Assembly: GCA_022548915.1 (NCBI GenBank)
Contig: JAKZES010000016.1
Coordinates: forward strand, 1 to 64,000
DNA from: Verrucomicrobiaceae bacterium E54
GTDB lineage: Bacteria > Verrucomicrobiota > Verrucomicrobiia > Verrucomicrobiales > Akkermansiaceae
DNA length: 64,000 bases
Reading direction: 5' to 3'
A program made the position numbers and the translations under genes. The notes beneath the pieces are model-generated. The model did no database searches, was not told where the DNA came from, and saw nothing but the letters and a program-made list of their open reading frames with translations. Below are positions 8,990 through 18,091 of the stretch, piece after piece (position 1 is the stretch's first letter; each line of letters starts with the position of its first letter).

Positions 8990-9934
8990 TCAAACAGAGC
9001 TCCGGAAATATGAGGGGCACTCGGGTCGGGCTGCCTCCCATGCGGCATCGAATGCGGATACAATCGGCTCCGGAAGCGGTGACCTTTGCATCGCGGAGAG
9101 ATTCTGCTCAAGCTGGGCCAGACTCGAGGCACCGAGGATGACTGCATCACCCTCAGATGGATCAAGAGCGGAATGCGAAGCCAACCAGCGGAAGGCGGTT
9201 TCAACCAGCGAAGCTCCCTCTCTTTCACACGCTTGGCGGAGGATCTCAAGGGCGTCAAAAAACGGCTTCTTCCAGTAGCGGTTGCGATAGTTCGGGCGTT
9301 CGGTGAAGCGGCCCTCCGAAGGATCACCGCCAAAATCCCGATACCTGCCGGCGAGGATTCCACCGGCAAGCGGATTGTAGGCACAGAATCGCATTCCGAG
9401 CCACCGTAGAGCAGGGATGAGCTCACTCTCAACACCCCTGCTGAGACCGTTGTAGAGCCCCTGATAAACCGATGGCGTAGGCCACCCCTCGCAACGGCAG
9501 ATATGCCAGATATCTATCACCTGCCACGCTGCGAAATTACTGAGTCCCAGTTCGTCGAAAAGTCCCTCGCTGTGCAATTCCGCACATGCCTCCAGTGCTC
9601 CTTCGACCGGGGTTCTCGGATCGGGAAAGTGAAAGTAGAGGATATCGGCTTTGCCGAGATTCATGCGTTCGAGCGACTCACGAAGCTGCGCTTGCACCGC
9701 CTCCCCATCCAGCCTGCCGCTGATGCGGGGGTTGACCTTCGTCGCGATGGAAAAGCTGCTGCGCTCGAGATCCGGAAGGATCCCTCCCAGCATCCGCTCG
9801 GTGTCGCCACTGTTGTAAACAAAGGCGGAGTCAATCTCACGATGACCGGCATCGAGGAAGCGGCGGACCATTAAGGACGCCTCATCGGAGCCCACCTGCG
9901 GCCCGAAGGTCATGGTACCAAGGATTGCGTTCAT
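8990..9934 (-). CDS. aldo/keto reductase
   Basis: Protein of 314 residues with the (beta/alpha)8 AKR fold. The start ILGTMTFGPQVGSDEA resembles the AKR7/aflatoxin aldehyde reductase branch. The catalytic Asp-Tyr pair lies in REIDSAFVYNSGDTE (about residues 33-47), the Lys in SIATKVNP (about 83) and the His in DILYFHFPDP (about 115-120). NADPH-dependent reduction of an aldehyde or ketone is expected. It starts 19 bp after the U32-like gene and precedes the MmgE/PrpD gene by 23 bp, so it shares their operon. The true substrate is unknown. Confidence 0.88.
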   Translation of the reverse strand: MNAILGTMTFGPQVGSDEASLMVRRFLDAGHREIDSAFVYNSGDTERMLGGILPDLERSSFSIATKVNPRISGRLDGEAVQAQLRESLERMNLGKADILYFHFPDPRTPVEGALEACAELHSEGLFDELGLSNFAAWQVIDIWHICRCEGWPTPSVYQGLYNGLSRGVESELIPALRWLGMRFCAYNPLAGGILAGRYRDFGGDPSEGRFTERPNYRNRYWKKPFFDALEILRQACEREGASLVETAFRWLASHSALDPSEGDAVILGASSLAQLEQNLSAMQRSPLPEPIVSAFDAAWEAARPECPSYFRSSV

Positions 9935-9953
9935 CAGAATGCCATGTCGTGTT

Positions 9954-10847
9954 TCAGGAAACGGAACCCATTTCCGAAGCGACGGCTTTGGGGTAGTAGG
10001 AGTCGATCATGCGCTTCACCAGCATCACCTGCTTGGCGCGCTTCCTGGCATCGGCATCCGACGACTCCCAACTGTGGGTCTTGGCCACAGAGCCGCCGGT
10101 CTTGAGGTAGATCGGCGCGCAGACGCGGATCATCTCGGGCACCTCGTAGTGACGGATGAAGCCGCCCGACGAGGCCGGATTCTCGGTATGGACGTCGATC
10201 GGAATGCGGATGGCGGCTCGAATTGCGGCGAGTGACTGGAGCTGCGAGTCCCGGACCGGATTGAACGAGTCCGCCCCGATCTCCTCGAGCAGTTTCGCCG
10301 AGCAGGGATTCCCATGCCCGGCGTGGGCCGAAACCTTGAATCGGCAGTCGTTCGGGATCTCCCCGGCTTCGCGGAACTTGTCGAGCGCCCACAGATTGCC
10401 CTCGTCATAAACCAGGAACGACCGGCAGCCGAGATCGGCGGCTCGTTTCACATCCTCGATGGCACGCACCACCTGATCCTGTCCACGCAGACGATAGCCC
10501 ATGCGCTGACCCTCCGGCGTGTGTACCGAGGCGCTGGTGTCGTAGGTCGCACGGGGACCGATCGAGAGGACCAGCTCGACGTGATGCTCGGCGGCGAGGC
10601 CAACCATTTCCTCTATCTCCCCGTCGGAGAGCAGCATGATGCCCTTGGTCTGCGTCACGCGGTGGACGGGCTGGCCGAGCGATTCGAGTTCGGACAACAG
10701 GGCCCGCATTGGACCCGGCGACTGGATGCCGGGAACTTCGAATCGGTACTGCGCGCCATCGGGGAAGCGCTTGTCCGAATCCGGCAGCGAGTAAAGGTCC
10801 CCTCCAGGCAGGTGCAGGCTTTCGAGAAACGCACGAGTGGCTTTCAT
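9954..10847 (-). CDS. peptidase U32-like TIM-barrel protein
   Basis: Protein of 297 residues. MGYRLRGQDQVVRAIEDVKRA, GCRSFLVYDEGNLWALDK and GADSFNPVRDSQLQSLAAIR follow the pattern of proteins annotated as peptidase U32-like, a TIM-barrel family. Many members are not proteases but act in RNA or cofactor modification. No proteolytic triad can be recognised. It lies 33 bp after the HpcH-like lyase and 19 bp before the reductase, inside the small-molecule run. A protease activity should not be assumed; a lyase or isomerase-like barrel enzyme is equally plausible. Confidence 0.7.
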   Translation of the reverse strand: MKATRAFLESLHLPGGDLYSLPDSDKRFPDGAQYRFEVPGIQSPGPMRALLSELESLGQPVHRVTQTKGIMLLSDGEIEEMVGLAAEHHVELVLSIGPRATYDTSASVHTPEGQRMGYRLRGQDQVVRAIEDVKRAADLGCRSFLVYDEGNLWALDKFREAGEIPNDCRFKVSAHAGHGNPCSAKLLEEIGADSFNPVRDSQLQSLAAIRAAIRIPIDVHTENPASSGGFIRHYEVPEMIRVCAPIYLKTGGSVAKTHSWESSDADARKRAKQVMLVKRMIDSYYPKAVASEMGSVS

Positions 10848-10880
10848 GAATCGTCGGTGATTGGTTGGGATATTCCGGGA

Positions 10881-12044
10881 TCAGACGGACTCGTGGTCCT
10901 CCTCGAAGAACAGCTTGATGTAGTCGGCCTCGCTTTCGATCACGCCAAACGCCTCGGCCCGCGAGGCGACCTGGAATGCCCAGCTTCTATGCGGCTCGAT
11001 TTCGTTCATCTTGTTCGCCTTAGCGCTCTTGATAACACCGCCGGAAGCCTCGAGGATCTGGATAGCATCCTCGTGCTCCTCGCGCGTCACCGCCTGCATG
11101 GCGTTGACGAAGCGAAGGTGCGAGGGATGGATCACGGTCTTGCCTATGAAACCGTTCGCCTTGTCCAGCGTAACCTCCCGCAGCAGCCCGTCGATCGCAT
11201 CGTTGAGGACCTGCTGGCGGTTGAACAGCGACCGATGCAGGTCTCCTTCGAGAAGCCCCCGGATGTCGTCTTCCCTGTAAGCGAGGAAATACTCCCAGAC
11301 CGGTGCGGAGACGACGTAGCCGCTCTCCGAGCGCCCGAAGATGTTCAGGATGTCGGCCAAACAGTCGCGAACCGTGATGATGTCGTATATCGACGAGTTC
11401 ATCCCGCGACGGACCCCGAACAACGCCGAAAAGTCAGTGCCACCGACGCGGACGTTCAGAATCTGGGAGCGGAACGGCTCGAGCTGCGACCGCAGATCAC
11501 ACAGCTCCTCAATCCGGGTCTCTATGTAGGCGATGCTGCGTCCCTCAAGAATGGGCATTCCGTAGAGCTCGACGTCGAGCCGGGCGTTCAGGTCGTAGAG
11601 GATGGAGAGGTAGTCGGTGGCGTTGCTGGTGTAGAACTTCGGAAACACGAAGCCGCTCAGAGAACGGGCGTGGCGAGCGTCAAGACGACCAACGAACTCG
11701 CGGAACTGCCCGACATCCCGGACCCTTAGGAAGATCAGCGGGATGTCTCCGATCTCCAACCGGCCTGAGTCAAGGGCGCCGGTAATGCTCTCCAGATGGT
11801 AGAGCACGTTTGCCTCGGCCCGGGGCAGATCGGCCTTGGCGATGGCATCCTCGAAGCACATCACCATCGAGGTCATTGCCTTGATGTGTCGCGTGAGGAT
11901 CTTGTCGAGGACTTCCTTCGTTCCCGGCATGTAGAGCGTTCCGCCGAGGCAGTACTGCAGCTTCTCCTTCTCGCTCCTCTTGTCGAATTCGACCGGTTCG
12001 TGGACGAACTGGAAGTCACGCTTGCGGTCGTGATGGTGCTTCAT
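10881..12044 (-). CDS. HpcH/HpaI aldolase/citrate-lyase-like protein (C-C bond lyase, TIM barrel)
   Basis: Protein of 387 residues. The start is placed at ATG 12044 (MKHHHDRKRDFQFVHEP); a GTG at 12083, abutting the DegT stop, is the alternative. YCLGGTLYMPGTKEVLDKIL and SMVMCFEDAIAK carry the acidic metal-binding positions, and NVRVGGTDFSALFGVRRG with KTVIHPSHLRFVNAMQ matches the citrate-lyase-beta/malyl-CoA-lyase barrel, in the variant Pfam calls C-C_Bond_Lyase. Expected chemistry is reversible aldol or Claisen cleavage of a hydroxy-acid, possibly CoA-linked. It lies between the aminotransferase and the U32-like gene and probably supplies a carbon unit to the same pathway. Confidence 0.78.
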   Translation of the reverse strand: MKHHHDRKRDFQFVHEPVEFDKRSEKEKLQYCLGGTLYMPGTKEVLDKILTRHIKAMTSMVMCFEDAIAKADLPRAEANVLYHLESITGALDSGRLEIGDIPLIFLRVRDVGQFREFVGRLDARHARSLSGFVFPKFYTSNATDYLSILYDLNARLDVELYGMPILEGRSIAYIETRIEELCDLRSQLEPFRSQILNVRVGGTDFSALFGVRRGMNSSIYDIITVRDCLADILNIFGRSESGYVVSAPVWEYFLAYREDDIRGLLEGDLHRSLFNRQQVLNDAIDGLLREVTLDKANGFIGKTVIHPSHLRFVNAMQAVTREEHEDAIQILEASGGVIKSAKANKMNEIEPHRSWAFQVASRAEAFGVIESEADYIKLFFEEDHESV

Positions 12045-12083
12045 GGTTGGTGGAAAAGGCGTGGAGCAATCCTTCGGGTTCAC

Positions 12084-13154
12084 TCACCGCAGCAGGGAGG
12101 CGACCCGCCGAATGTCGTCATCCGCGAGCTGACGGTAGAGCGGCAGGCAAAGGATGCGCGATGAAAGATCCTCGGAGATCGACATCCGCGGGGCTCCCGG
12201 CACGATCTTCTCCAGCGTGTTCACTGAGGGATGAAAATAACGCCGCGCTATCACCCCAGCGTTCTGGAGTCTTTGATCGGCGTCAGTGCATGCGGCGGCA
12301 TCGCCAAAGAGCACCGGAAAGTACGAGTAGTTCGGCTCGCCCCGTTCCAGCTTCTGGAACACCAACCCTGGCACGCCGTCCAACAGCTCGCGATAGAGCG
12401 CATACTTGCGCTTACGGTCGATGAGGATGTCGTCGAGGTGGCGCAGATTCGCCAGCCCCAGCGCAGCGTGGAGCTCCGAGAGCTTGCCGTTGCACCCTTC
12501 CTCAACGATCTCCTTGCCGTCGTCGAACCCGAAAGAACGAAGTCGCCGGAGGCGGGCGCTCAGTTCCGGGTCGCGGGCAACGCAGGCACCGCCTTCTGCG
12601 GTGTTGAGAATCTTGGTGGCATGCAGGCTGGTCGCCGAGATGTCGCCATACTCCAGAAGACTGCGCCCCCGATAGGTCGAACCAACGGCATGAGCGGCGT
12701 CGTAGATCACCTTGAGTCCATGCCGACCGGCAACTTCCTCGATGGCCTCGACGTCGCAGGGATTGCCGAAGACGTGGACCGGCAGGATCGCCACCGTGTC
12801 CGGAGTGATCGCCCGCTCGAGCCCTTCGGGATCGATGTTGAAGGTATCCGGCCGCACATCGCAGAAGACCGGACGGCATCCTTCCCATTGGATCGCACTG
12901 AGGGTCGCAACCCAGGTGAAGGGAGTGGTAACGATGTCCCCGCGCAGATCCAGCGCCCGAATCGCGAGCTGGATGGCGAGCGTTCCATTGCTGACCGCCA
13001 CGAAGTCGGGCAGGTTCAGCTGTCGTGTGACCCCCGCCTCGAAGCGCTGGAGAACCGGACCGTTGTTGGTCAGGATCCCGCGATCCCATATCTCAGCGAG
13101 CAACTCCCGGTATTCGTCCAAGGGAGCGCACGACGGCTGCGTGACCGGAATCAT
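12084..13154 (-). CDS. DegT/DnrJ/EryC1/StrS family sugar aminotransferase
   Basis: PLP enzyme of 356 residues, start at ATG 13154 (MIPVTQPSCAPLDEYRELLAEI). The longer frame into the rmlA gene gives non-homologous sequence. VSNGTLAIQLAIRALDL, PVFCDVRPDTFNIDP, VIYDAAHAVGSTYRG and the Schiff-base lysine region SLHATKILNTAEGGACVA are all present. It typically aminates a 4-keto or 3-keto dTDP/UDP-sugar using glutamate. RmlA and RmlB immediately upstream would supply dTDP-4-keto-6-deoxyglucose, so a dTDP-amino-deoxysugar is the simplest product. The amino group could then be acylated by the downstream enzymes, which is inference. Confidence 0.9.
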   Translation of the reverse strand: MIPVTQPSCAPLDEYRELLAEIWDRGILTNNGPVLQRFEAGVTRQLNLPDFVAVSNGTLAIQLAIRALDLRGDIVTTPFTWVATLSAIQWEGCRPVFCDVRPDTFNIDPEGLERAITPDTVAILPVHVFGNPCDVEAIEEVAGRHGLKVIYDAAHAVGSTYRGRSLLEYGDISATSLHATKILNTAEGGACVARDPELSARLRRLRSFGFDDGKEIVEEGCNGKLSELHAALGLANLRHLDDILIDRKRKYALYRELLDGVPGLVFQKLERGEPNYSYFPVLFGDAAACTDADQRLQNAGVIARRYFHPSVNTLEKIVPGAPRMSISEDLSSRILCLPLYRQLADDDIRRVASLLR

Positions 13155-13188
13155 TGAATGAGTAAGTGCTAACTCTTCGGCGGCCACC

Positions 13189-14052
<864 letters not shown>

Positions 14053-14055
14053 GAG

Positions 14056-14093
14056 TAAATGCTGAAAGTTTGAAATTCTGAGACGCTGAAATC
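14056..14093. repeat. TTTCAGC-type border repeat before rmlA
   Basis: On the minus strand this is a run of TTTCAGC/TTTCA units ending three bases before the rmlA start codon. The same degenerate repeat abuts the starts or stops of many genes in this window, so it is a dispersed family and not an rmlA-specific leader. Confidence 0.75.
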
Positions 14094-14112
14094 AAAATCT
14101 GCTACCGGCACA

Positions 14113-15207
14113 TTACGAGGTCCCAAGGCGTTCGAGTTGATACTTTCCATCAAGGATGTCCTGCCACCAGGTCTCATTCTCCAAGTACCACTGCACGGTC
14201 TTGCGGAAACCGGACTCGTGGTCCTGCTTTGGCTTCCATCCGAGCTCACGCTCGATCTTGGAGGCATCGATCGCATAGCGCAGGTCGTGTCCCGGTCGGT
14301 CGGCCACGAAGGCAATAAGGCTTTCGGAAGTCGGAGGTCCGAGGCCCGAGGTCAAATCCTTCGAGCGGAGGGCGGGGCGGGATTCAAGCTCGTCGTCGAG
14401 AATCCGGCAGAGAAGCCGGACAAGGTCGATGTTGCGCATCTCATTGTTGCCGCCGATGTTGTAGGTCTCACCGGGGATACCCTTTTCGACAACGGTCAAC
14501 AAGGCGTCAGCGTGATCCTCGACGTAGAGCCAATCCCTGACGTTCTCCCCCTTCCCATAGACCGGGATGGCTTCGCCGCGCAGGGCCTTGAGGATGACGA
14601 CGGGGATCAGTTTTTCAGGAAACTGGTAGGGGCCGTAGTTGTTCGAGCAATTGGTGATGAGCACCGGCAGGCCGTAGGTATCGCCCCAAGCCCGCACAAG
14701 GTGGTCGGACGCCGCCTTGCTTGCGGAATAGGGAGAGTGGGGGTCGTAGCGTGTTTCCTCGGTGAAGAGTCCAGTGCCACCCAGGGAGCCGTAAACTTCA
14801 TCGGTGGAAACGTGGAGGAAGCGAAAGTCGGAAGGCGAGACACGGGAAGCGGAAAGGTAATCGCGGGCAGCCTGAAGAAGAGTGTAGGTGCCGTTGATAT
14901 TGGTGCGGATGAACTCGCCAGGACCGTCGATGGAGCGATCAACATGGGATTCAGCGGCCAAATGAAGCACCGCGTCGGGCCGAAACTCTTCGAAGGCTGA
15001 GCGGAGGGCCTGAGCATCGCAGATATCGGCCCGAACGAACCGGTAGTTCTCGTGGTCCTCCAAATCCCGCAACGACGAAAGATTTCCCGCATAAGTCAAC
15101 TTATCGAGATTGAGCACGTGATGACCTCTTTGCAGGGCAAGGCGCACAAGATTTGATCCGATGAAACCAGCTCCGCCAGTGACGAGGATTCTCATTTGCT
15201 TGGACAT
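14113..15207 (-). CDS. rmlB: dTDP-glucose 4,6-dehydratase (copy 1)
   Basis: Extended short-chain dehydrogenase of 364 residues converting dTDP-glucose to dTDP-4-keto-6-deoxyglucose. The Rossmann motif is [49 protein letters not shown] with the catalytic Asp-Glu, and [14 protein letters not shown] with the YxxxK pair are all intact. The start could be ATG 15207 (MSKQMRIL) or ATG 15192; the first has a weak GAGAGG upstream. It is followed by rmlA in the same orientation. A second, diverged copy lies at 27,542-28,639. Confidence 0.95.
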   Translation of the reverse strand: MSKQMRILVTGGAGFIGSNLVRLALQRGHHVLNLDKLTYAGNLSSLRDLEDHENYRFVRADICDAQALRSAFEEFRPDAVLHLAAESHVDRSIDGPGEFIRTNINGTYTLLQAARDYLSASRVSPSDFRFLHVSTDEVYGSLGGTGLFTEETRYDPHSPYSASKAASDHLVRAWGDTYGLPVLITNCSNNYGPYQFPEKLIPVVILKALRGEAIPVYGKGENVRDWLYVEDHADALLTVVEKGIPGETYNIGGNNEMRNIDLVRLLCRILDDELESRPALRSKDLTSGLGPPTSESLIAFVADRPGHDLRYAIDASKIERELGWKPKQDHESGFRKTVQWYLENETWWQDILDGKYQLERLGTS

Positions 15208-15373
15208 GCTATTCAGTTTGGCCTCTCGGATCCTTGTTGCGCAATCGCGCACAAACTTGATCCTCGCGTTTCGCCACTTTTCACAAAAGTGTCAAATATG
15301 CCCCCTCGGTGGCGGTGCAAGATTCGATTCAATTTCAAAGTCAAAACCGTCAAGCTCACGGGCAAGGGCTGTT

Positions 15374-16900
15374 TCACACAGGCTGCTTTCGCCGGTTGAG
15401 AACGGCCAGCGGAACATGCACGCCGCGACCCTTCCGCGCATAAGCGGGCAGAGGCAAGTTTTTCTCAAAAATCCTGACCATCGCGTAGCTGGCGAAGGCC
15501 CCTGCAACATCCTGGCCAAACCCACCCACAATAAAGGTGAAGATGAAAGGCTTGGCGATCATGGGGATGCAGAAGAAGAGGGCGACGGGATACCACTCGG
15601 TTCCACGACAGCGGAGGATCTGTCTGTGGGCATGCACCGCAATCCGAATCATGAGTGTCAGCACACAGATAAGCCCAACGTATCCAACCGTACGCACTGT
15701 TTCCACCGGAGCGCTGTGGTAACCACCCGTGATCATCATGCCGACCTGCTGTGAGCTCAACTCCGAGCCTTCCGTGCCAATGCCAGAACCACCTTCATTG
15801 ACGTCCTGGAGCATTCGCAATTCTCTTGCATTAAAGCCAAGCCCATCCCCCAGAACCTTGTTGTCGATCCAATAGGGAGTGAACAGAGCTTCTTTCCACA
15901 TCTCGACCCGCCACTCGGTGGAGGCTTCAGCTTGTTTGACATACTGCTCCTCCCATGTCCCCGGAAAAGGAGTAAGGGCCCGCTGCACGTTCGGGGGAAG
16001 CGGCGCGGCCACATTGACGAACGCGAGCGCGGCCAGCGCCATCACCCCACCCCCCGCAGCGATGATGAGCGACTTCACCCCTCCCCGGTAGGCGATGCCA
16101 ATGAGATAAAAGATACCAACATAGGCGATCATGTTCCGATACCCACTCCCTGCCGCAGCGACAAAACTGATCAAGACGACCGGAAACCACAGGGGATGAA
16201 GCATTGCCCGGACCGGCGAGACGAAACTGCTTACAACTCGTGACAAGTGCACCCCAAACGATCCGAGCACCCCGATCTGCGCGGTTCGCCGATCATCCCC
16301 CAGCGTTCGATTGTCCATCGTGCTCTGATCGACTTGCCGTCCCACACCCATGCGGAAATGGCTCAGAACGGGCCCGATAAAGCCGGCCCACAGCGAAATC
16401 CAGAACGCCCACCTGATCTCTTTCGCAGGCACCACGATATTTGCCAACACCATCCCGTATAGAAATGCGACTCCCATCAAGAAGTATGGGCGGCCGCCGA
16501 CTGCTTCGGCCCCAAACATGCTTAGGCCTACCGGATTGCGCAGATACACCTGGATCACGCAACCTGCCACAAGAAGCATCCATAGCTCTAGCTCGGTGAA
16601 CTTGAAGCGCAGGGGCTGCCTCCGCATCAGCACCAATAACAAGGTAAAGCCAATGAAGAGAAAACGCCCGATCTCCAGCGTGCCAAACCCCCGGATGAGC
16701 TGAACATCCAAGACCGAAAACAGGATCGCGAGCAGCCAGATCCGGCGACCCAGTAGCAGACAGGTGATGAGGAGTGCGACCGCGCCGCCCCTCAGAATCG
16801 TGTCGGTCTGATTGGTGACGATGGAGACACCCAACCAGATCGCCGTGATCATCCCCACAATGAGGACGGCGATGCCTTGGATGGACCGGGTGTTGTTCAT
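15374..16900 (-). CDS. O-antigen polymerase/ligase-like membrane protein (Wzy type)
   Basis: Protein of 508 residues with about ten hydrophobic segments and one large soluble loop (about residues 300-395, containing SGIGTEGSELSSQQ and GYHSAPVETVRTVGYVG). This layout is typical of Wzy polymerases and WaaL ligases. Sequence identity in these families is low, so the call rests on topology and on the neighbours: a Wzx-type flippase, rml genes and glycosyltransferase in the same operon. It is probably the inner-membrane polymerase joining repeat units in the periplasm. The 166-bp gap after it, before rmlB, shows no feature I can name. Confidence 0.65.
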   Translation of the reverse strand: MNNTRSIQGIAVLIVGMITAIWLGVSIVTNQTDTILRGGAVALLITCLLLGRRIWLLAILFSVLDVQLIRGFGTLEIGRFLFIGFTLLLVLMRRQPLRFKFTELELWMLLVAGCVIQVYLRNPVGLSMFGAEAVGGRPYFLMGVAFLYGMVLANIVVPAKEIRWAFWISLWAGFIGPVLSHFRMGVGRQVDQSTMDNRTLGDDRRTAQIGVLGSFGVHLSRVVSSFVSPVRAMLHPLWFPVVLISFVAAAGSGYRNMIAYVGIFYLIGIAYRGGVKSLIIAAGGGVMALAALAFVNVAAPLPPNVQRALTPFPGTWEEQYVKQAEASTEWRVEMWKEALFTPYWIDNKVLGDGLGFNARELRMLQDVNEGGSGIGTEGSELSSQQVGMMITGGYHSAPVETVRTVGYVGLICVLTLMIRIAVHAHRQILRCRGTEWYPVALFFCIPMIAKPFIFTFIVGGFGQDVAGAFASYAMVRIFEKNLPLPAYARKGRGVHVPLAVLNRRKQPV

Positions 16901-16938
16901 TCAGTGAGAGAACGATGTCCCTTGCCAATTGGCGGGCA

Positions 16939-17883
16939 TTACAGCTCTTGTTTTAAAGCACACGCGACGGCACTCGATTTCAGGGTCGCCCCTTTTCGGT
17001 TGAGATGTTGCGGCGAGTCGGCGAACAATTGGGGCTCACCATGTACGCCAAGCTCCGGTTCATGCAGCACCGGCATGACTTCTGCGACGGACTCAAGCAG
17101 CGCCTTCTTGTTGCTCCGGCTGACTTCGACCCCATCCGGTTGTGTCAGAATCCATGGCATCGAATAGAGGGTTTTTACTCCTCGGCGACTACCGACTTCC
17201 TCAACGGTTCGAAGAAATTCGCGAGCCTCAGCGGTCAACTCGCGGGACCGGCTCCGCCCCGCTGGAAGCAGCCCCTCCGACGCCGGAAATTCCAGGTAGC
17301 CGCCAAATCCAATGTTCTTCCTACCGTAGCGGTATCCTTTCCCAACCATCGTCTTTCCCGCAAGAACCACGCTGTAGGAGGCTCCCGGCCGCAGAAAGGA
17401 GAGGTGATCACTGAGCCCCGGTTGCAGGTCGAAAGTGGCCCCGCCGGCGGCTTCGGAAAGATGGCCACTTGCTGCGGCCAGCAGATAGCCGGTTGCCGTG
17501 GGTGCTGTCTCGAGCTGTCCGGAAGCCGTCAGCAAATCAGGCTCGAGACAAACGACCAGGATGTCGCCTCGCTTGGTTTCCCGCATGGCCTGGTGGACGA
17601 GGTAGTGGCCACCACAGGCGACAGGAAGTCCCATGTTCACCGCCGGGATGCCCGTTTTTTCCTCAATGATGGCGGGATCGATCGAAAAGGCGCAGCTCGA
17701 ACCGCCGGTGAAGAGAATGATGGGCGTGCCGGGTCTTTCGGCTCTCAGTTTCTCGATACGCTCTTCGCGGAGTCGGATGACTTCGGTCCAGAACTTGACC
17801 TCCGGATTGGCTCTGATCGTCAGCCATGCCCCGACGCCATAGGCGAGGACGGTGGTGATCAAGAGGGTGAGGAGGAGGCGCAC
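16939..17883 (-). CDS. SGNH/GDSL-like secreted or membrane-anchored protein, partner of MBOAT acyltransferase
   Basis: Protein of 314 residues with an N-terminal hydrophobic signal or anchor (MRLLLTLLITTVLAYGVGAWL). IILFTGGSSCAFSIDP near residue 55 resembles the SGNH block I nucleophile serine, and LFADSPQHLNRKGA near residue 290 resembles block V with its Asp-x-x-His dyad. Such proteins work with MBOAT transporters, as AlgX and AlgJ do with AlgI, to transfer acyl groups to a polysaccharide outside the cytoplasm. The MBOAT gene lies directly upstream at 18,092-19,501. Overall similarity is weak, so the assignment leans on motif and neighbour. Confidence 0.62.
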   Translation of the reverse strand: MRLLLTLLITTVLAYGVGAWLTIRANPEVKFWTEVIRLREERIEKLRAERPGTPIILFTGGSSCAFSIDPAIIEEKTGIPAVNMGLPVACGGHYLVHQAMRETKRGDILVVCLEPDLLTASGQLETAPTATGYLLAAASGHLSEAAGGATFDLQPGLSDHLSFLRPGASYSVVLAGKTMVGKGYRYGRKNIGFGGYLEFPASEGLLPAGRSRSRELTAEAREFLRTVEEVGSRRGVKTLYSMPWILTQPDGVEVSRSNKKALLESVAEVMPVLHEPELGVHGEPQLFADSPQHLNRKGATLKSSAVACALKQEL

Positions 17884-17890
17884 GAGAGGG

Positions 17891-17960
17891 TAAGGCAGAA
17901 ATGCTGACCCCCCTTCGCCAAGGCTACGGAGGGCAGGAAACTGAAATGCTGAAATGCTGA
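17891..17960. repeat. compound repeat: TTTCAGC-type units around a CCTTCGCCAAGGCTACGG core
   Basis: The segment holds TGCTGA units, then the core CCCTTCGCCAAGGCTACGG at about 17,911-17,929 and the GGAGGGC tail, then more GAAATGCTGA units. It begins 7 bp upstream of the SGNH-like gene's start. The core recurs at least nine times in the window, in both orientations. Confidence 0.8.
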
Positions 17961-18068
17961 CAGAAGATCGATGAGTGACAATTTGCGTGGGCTGTAAGAC
18001 AGGGCGGGCTGCTTTCCGGTCGGCTTGGGGTCTTGCCGGGCGATCTGGAGATCACCTCCCCTGTCTTA

Positions 18069-18087
18069 TGGCGCTTGGAAAGCGCCA
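18069..18087 (-). terminator. hairpin just downstream of the MBOAT gene
   Basis: TGGCGCTT-GGA-AAGCGCCA forms a perfect 8-bp stem with a 3-base loop, 4 bp past the MBOAT stop codon. It may act as a terminator or mRNA end. The identical hairpin also occurs at 34,227-34,245 and 34,358-34,376, so it is also a member of a repeat family. Confidence 0.5.
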
Positions 18088-18091
18088 CTCC

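Noticed and set aside
10881-12044. HpcH-like gene read as PEP mutase to complete a phosphonate pathway
   Set aside because: The conserved blocks are those of citrate-lyase/HpcH-type barrels; the PEP mutase EDKxFPK-type signature was not found.
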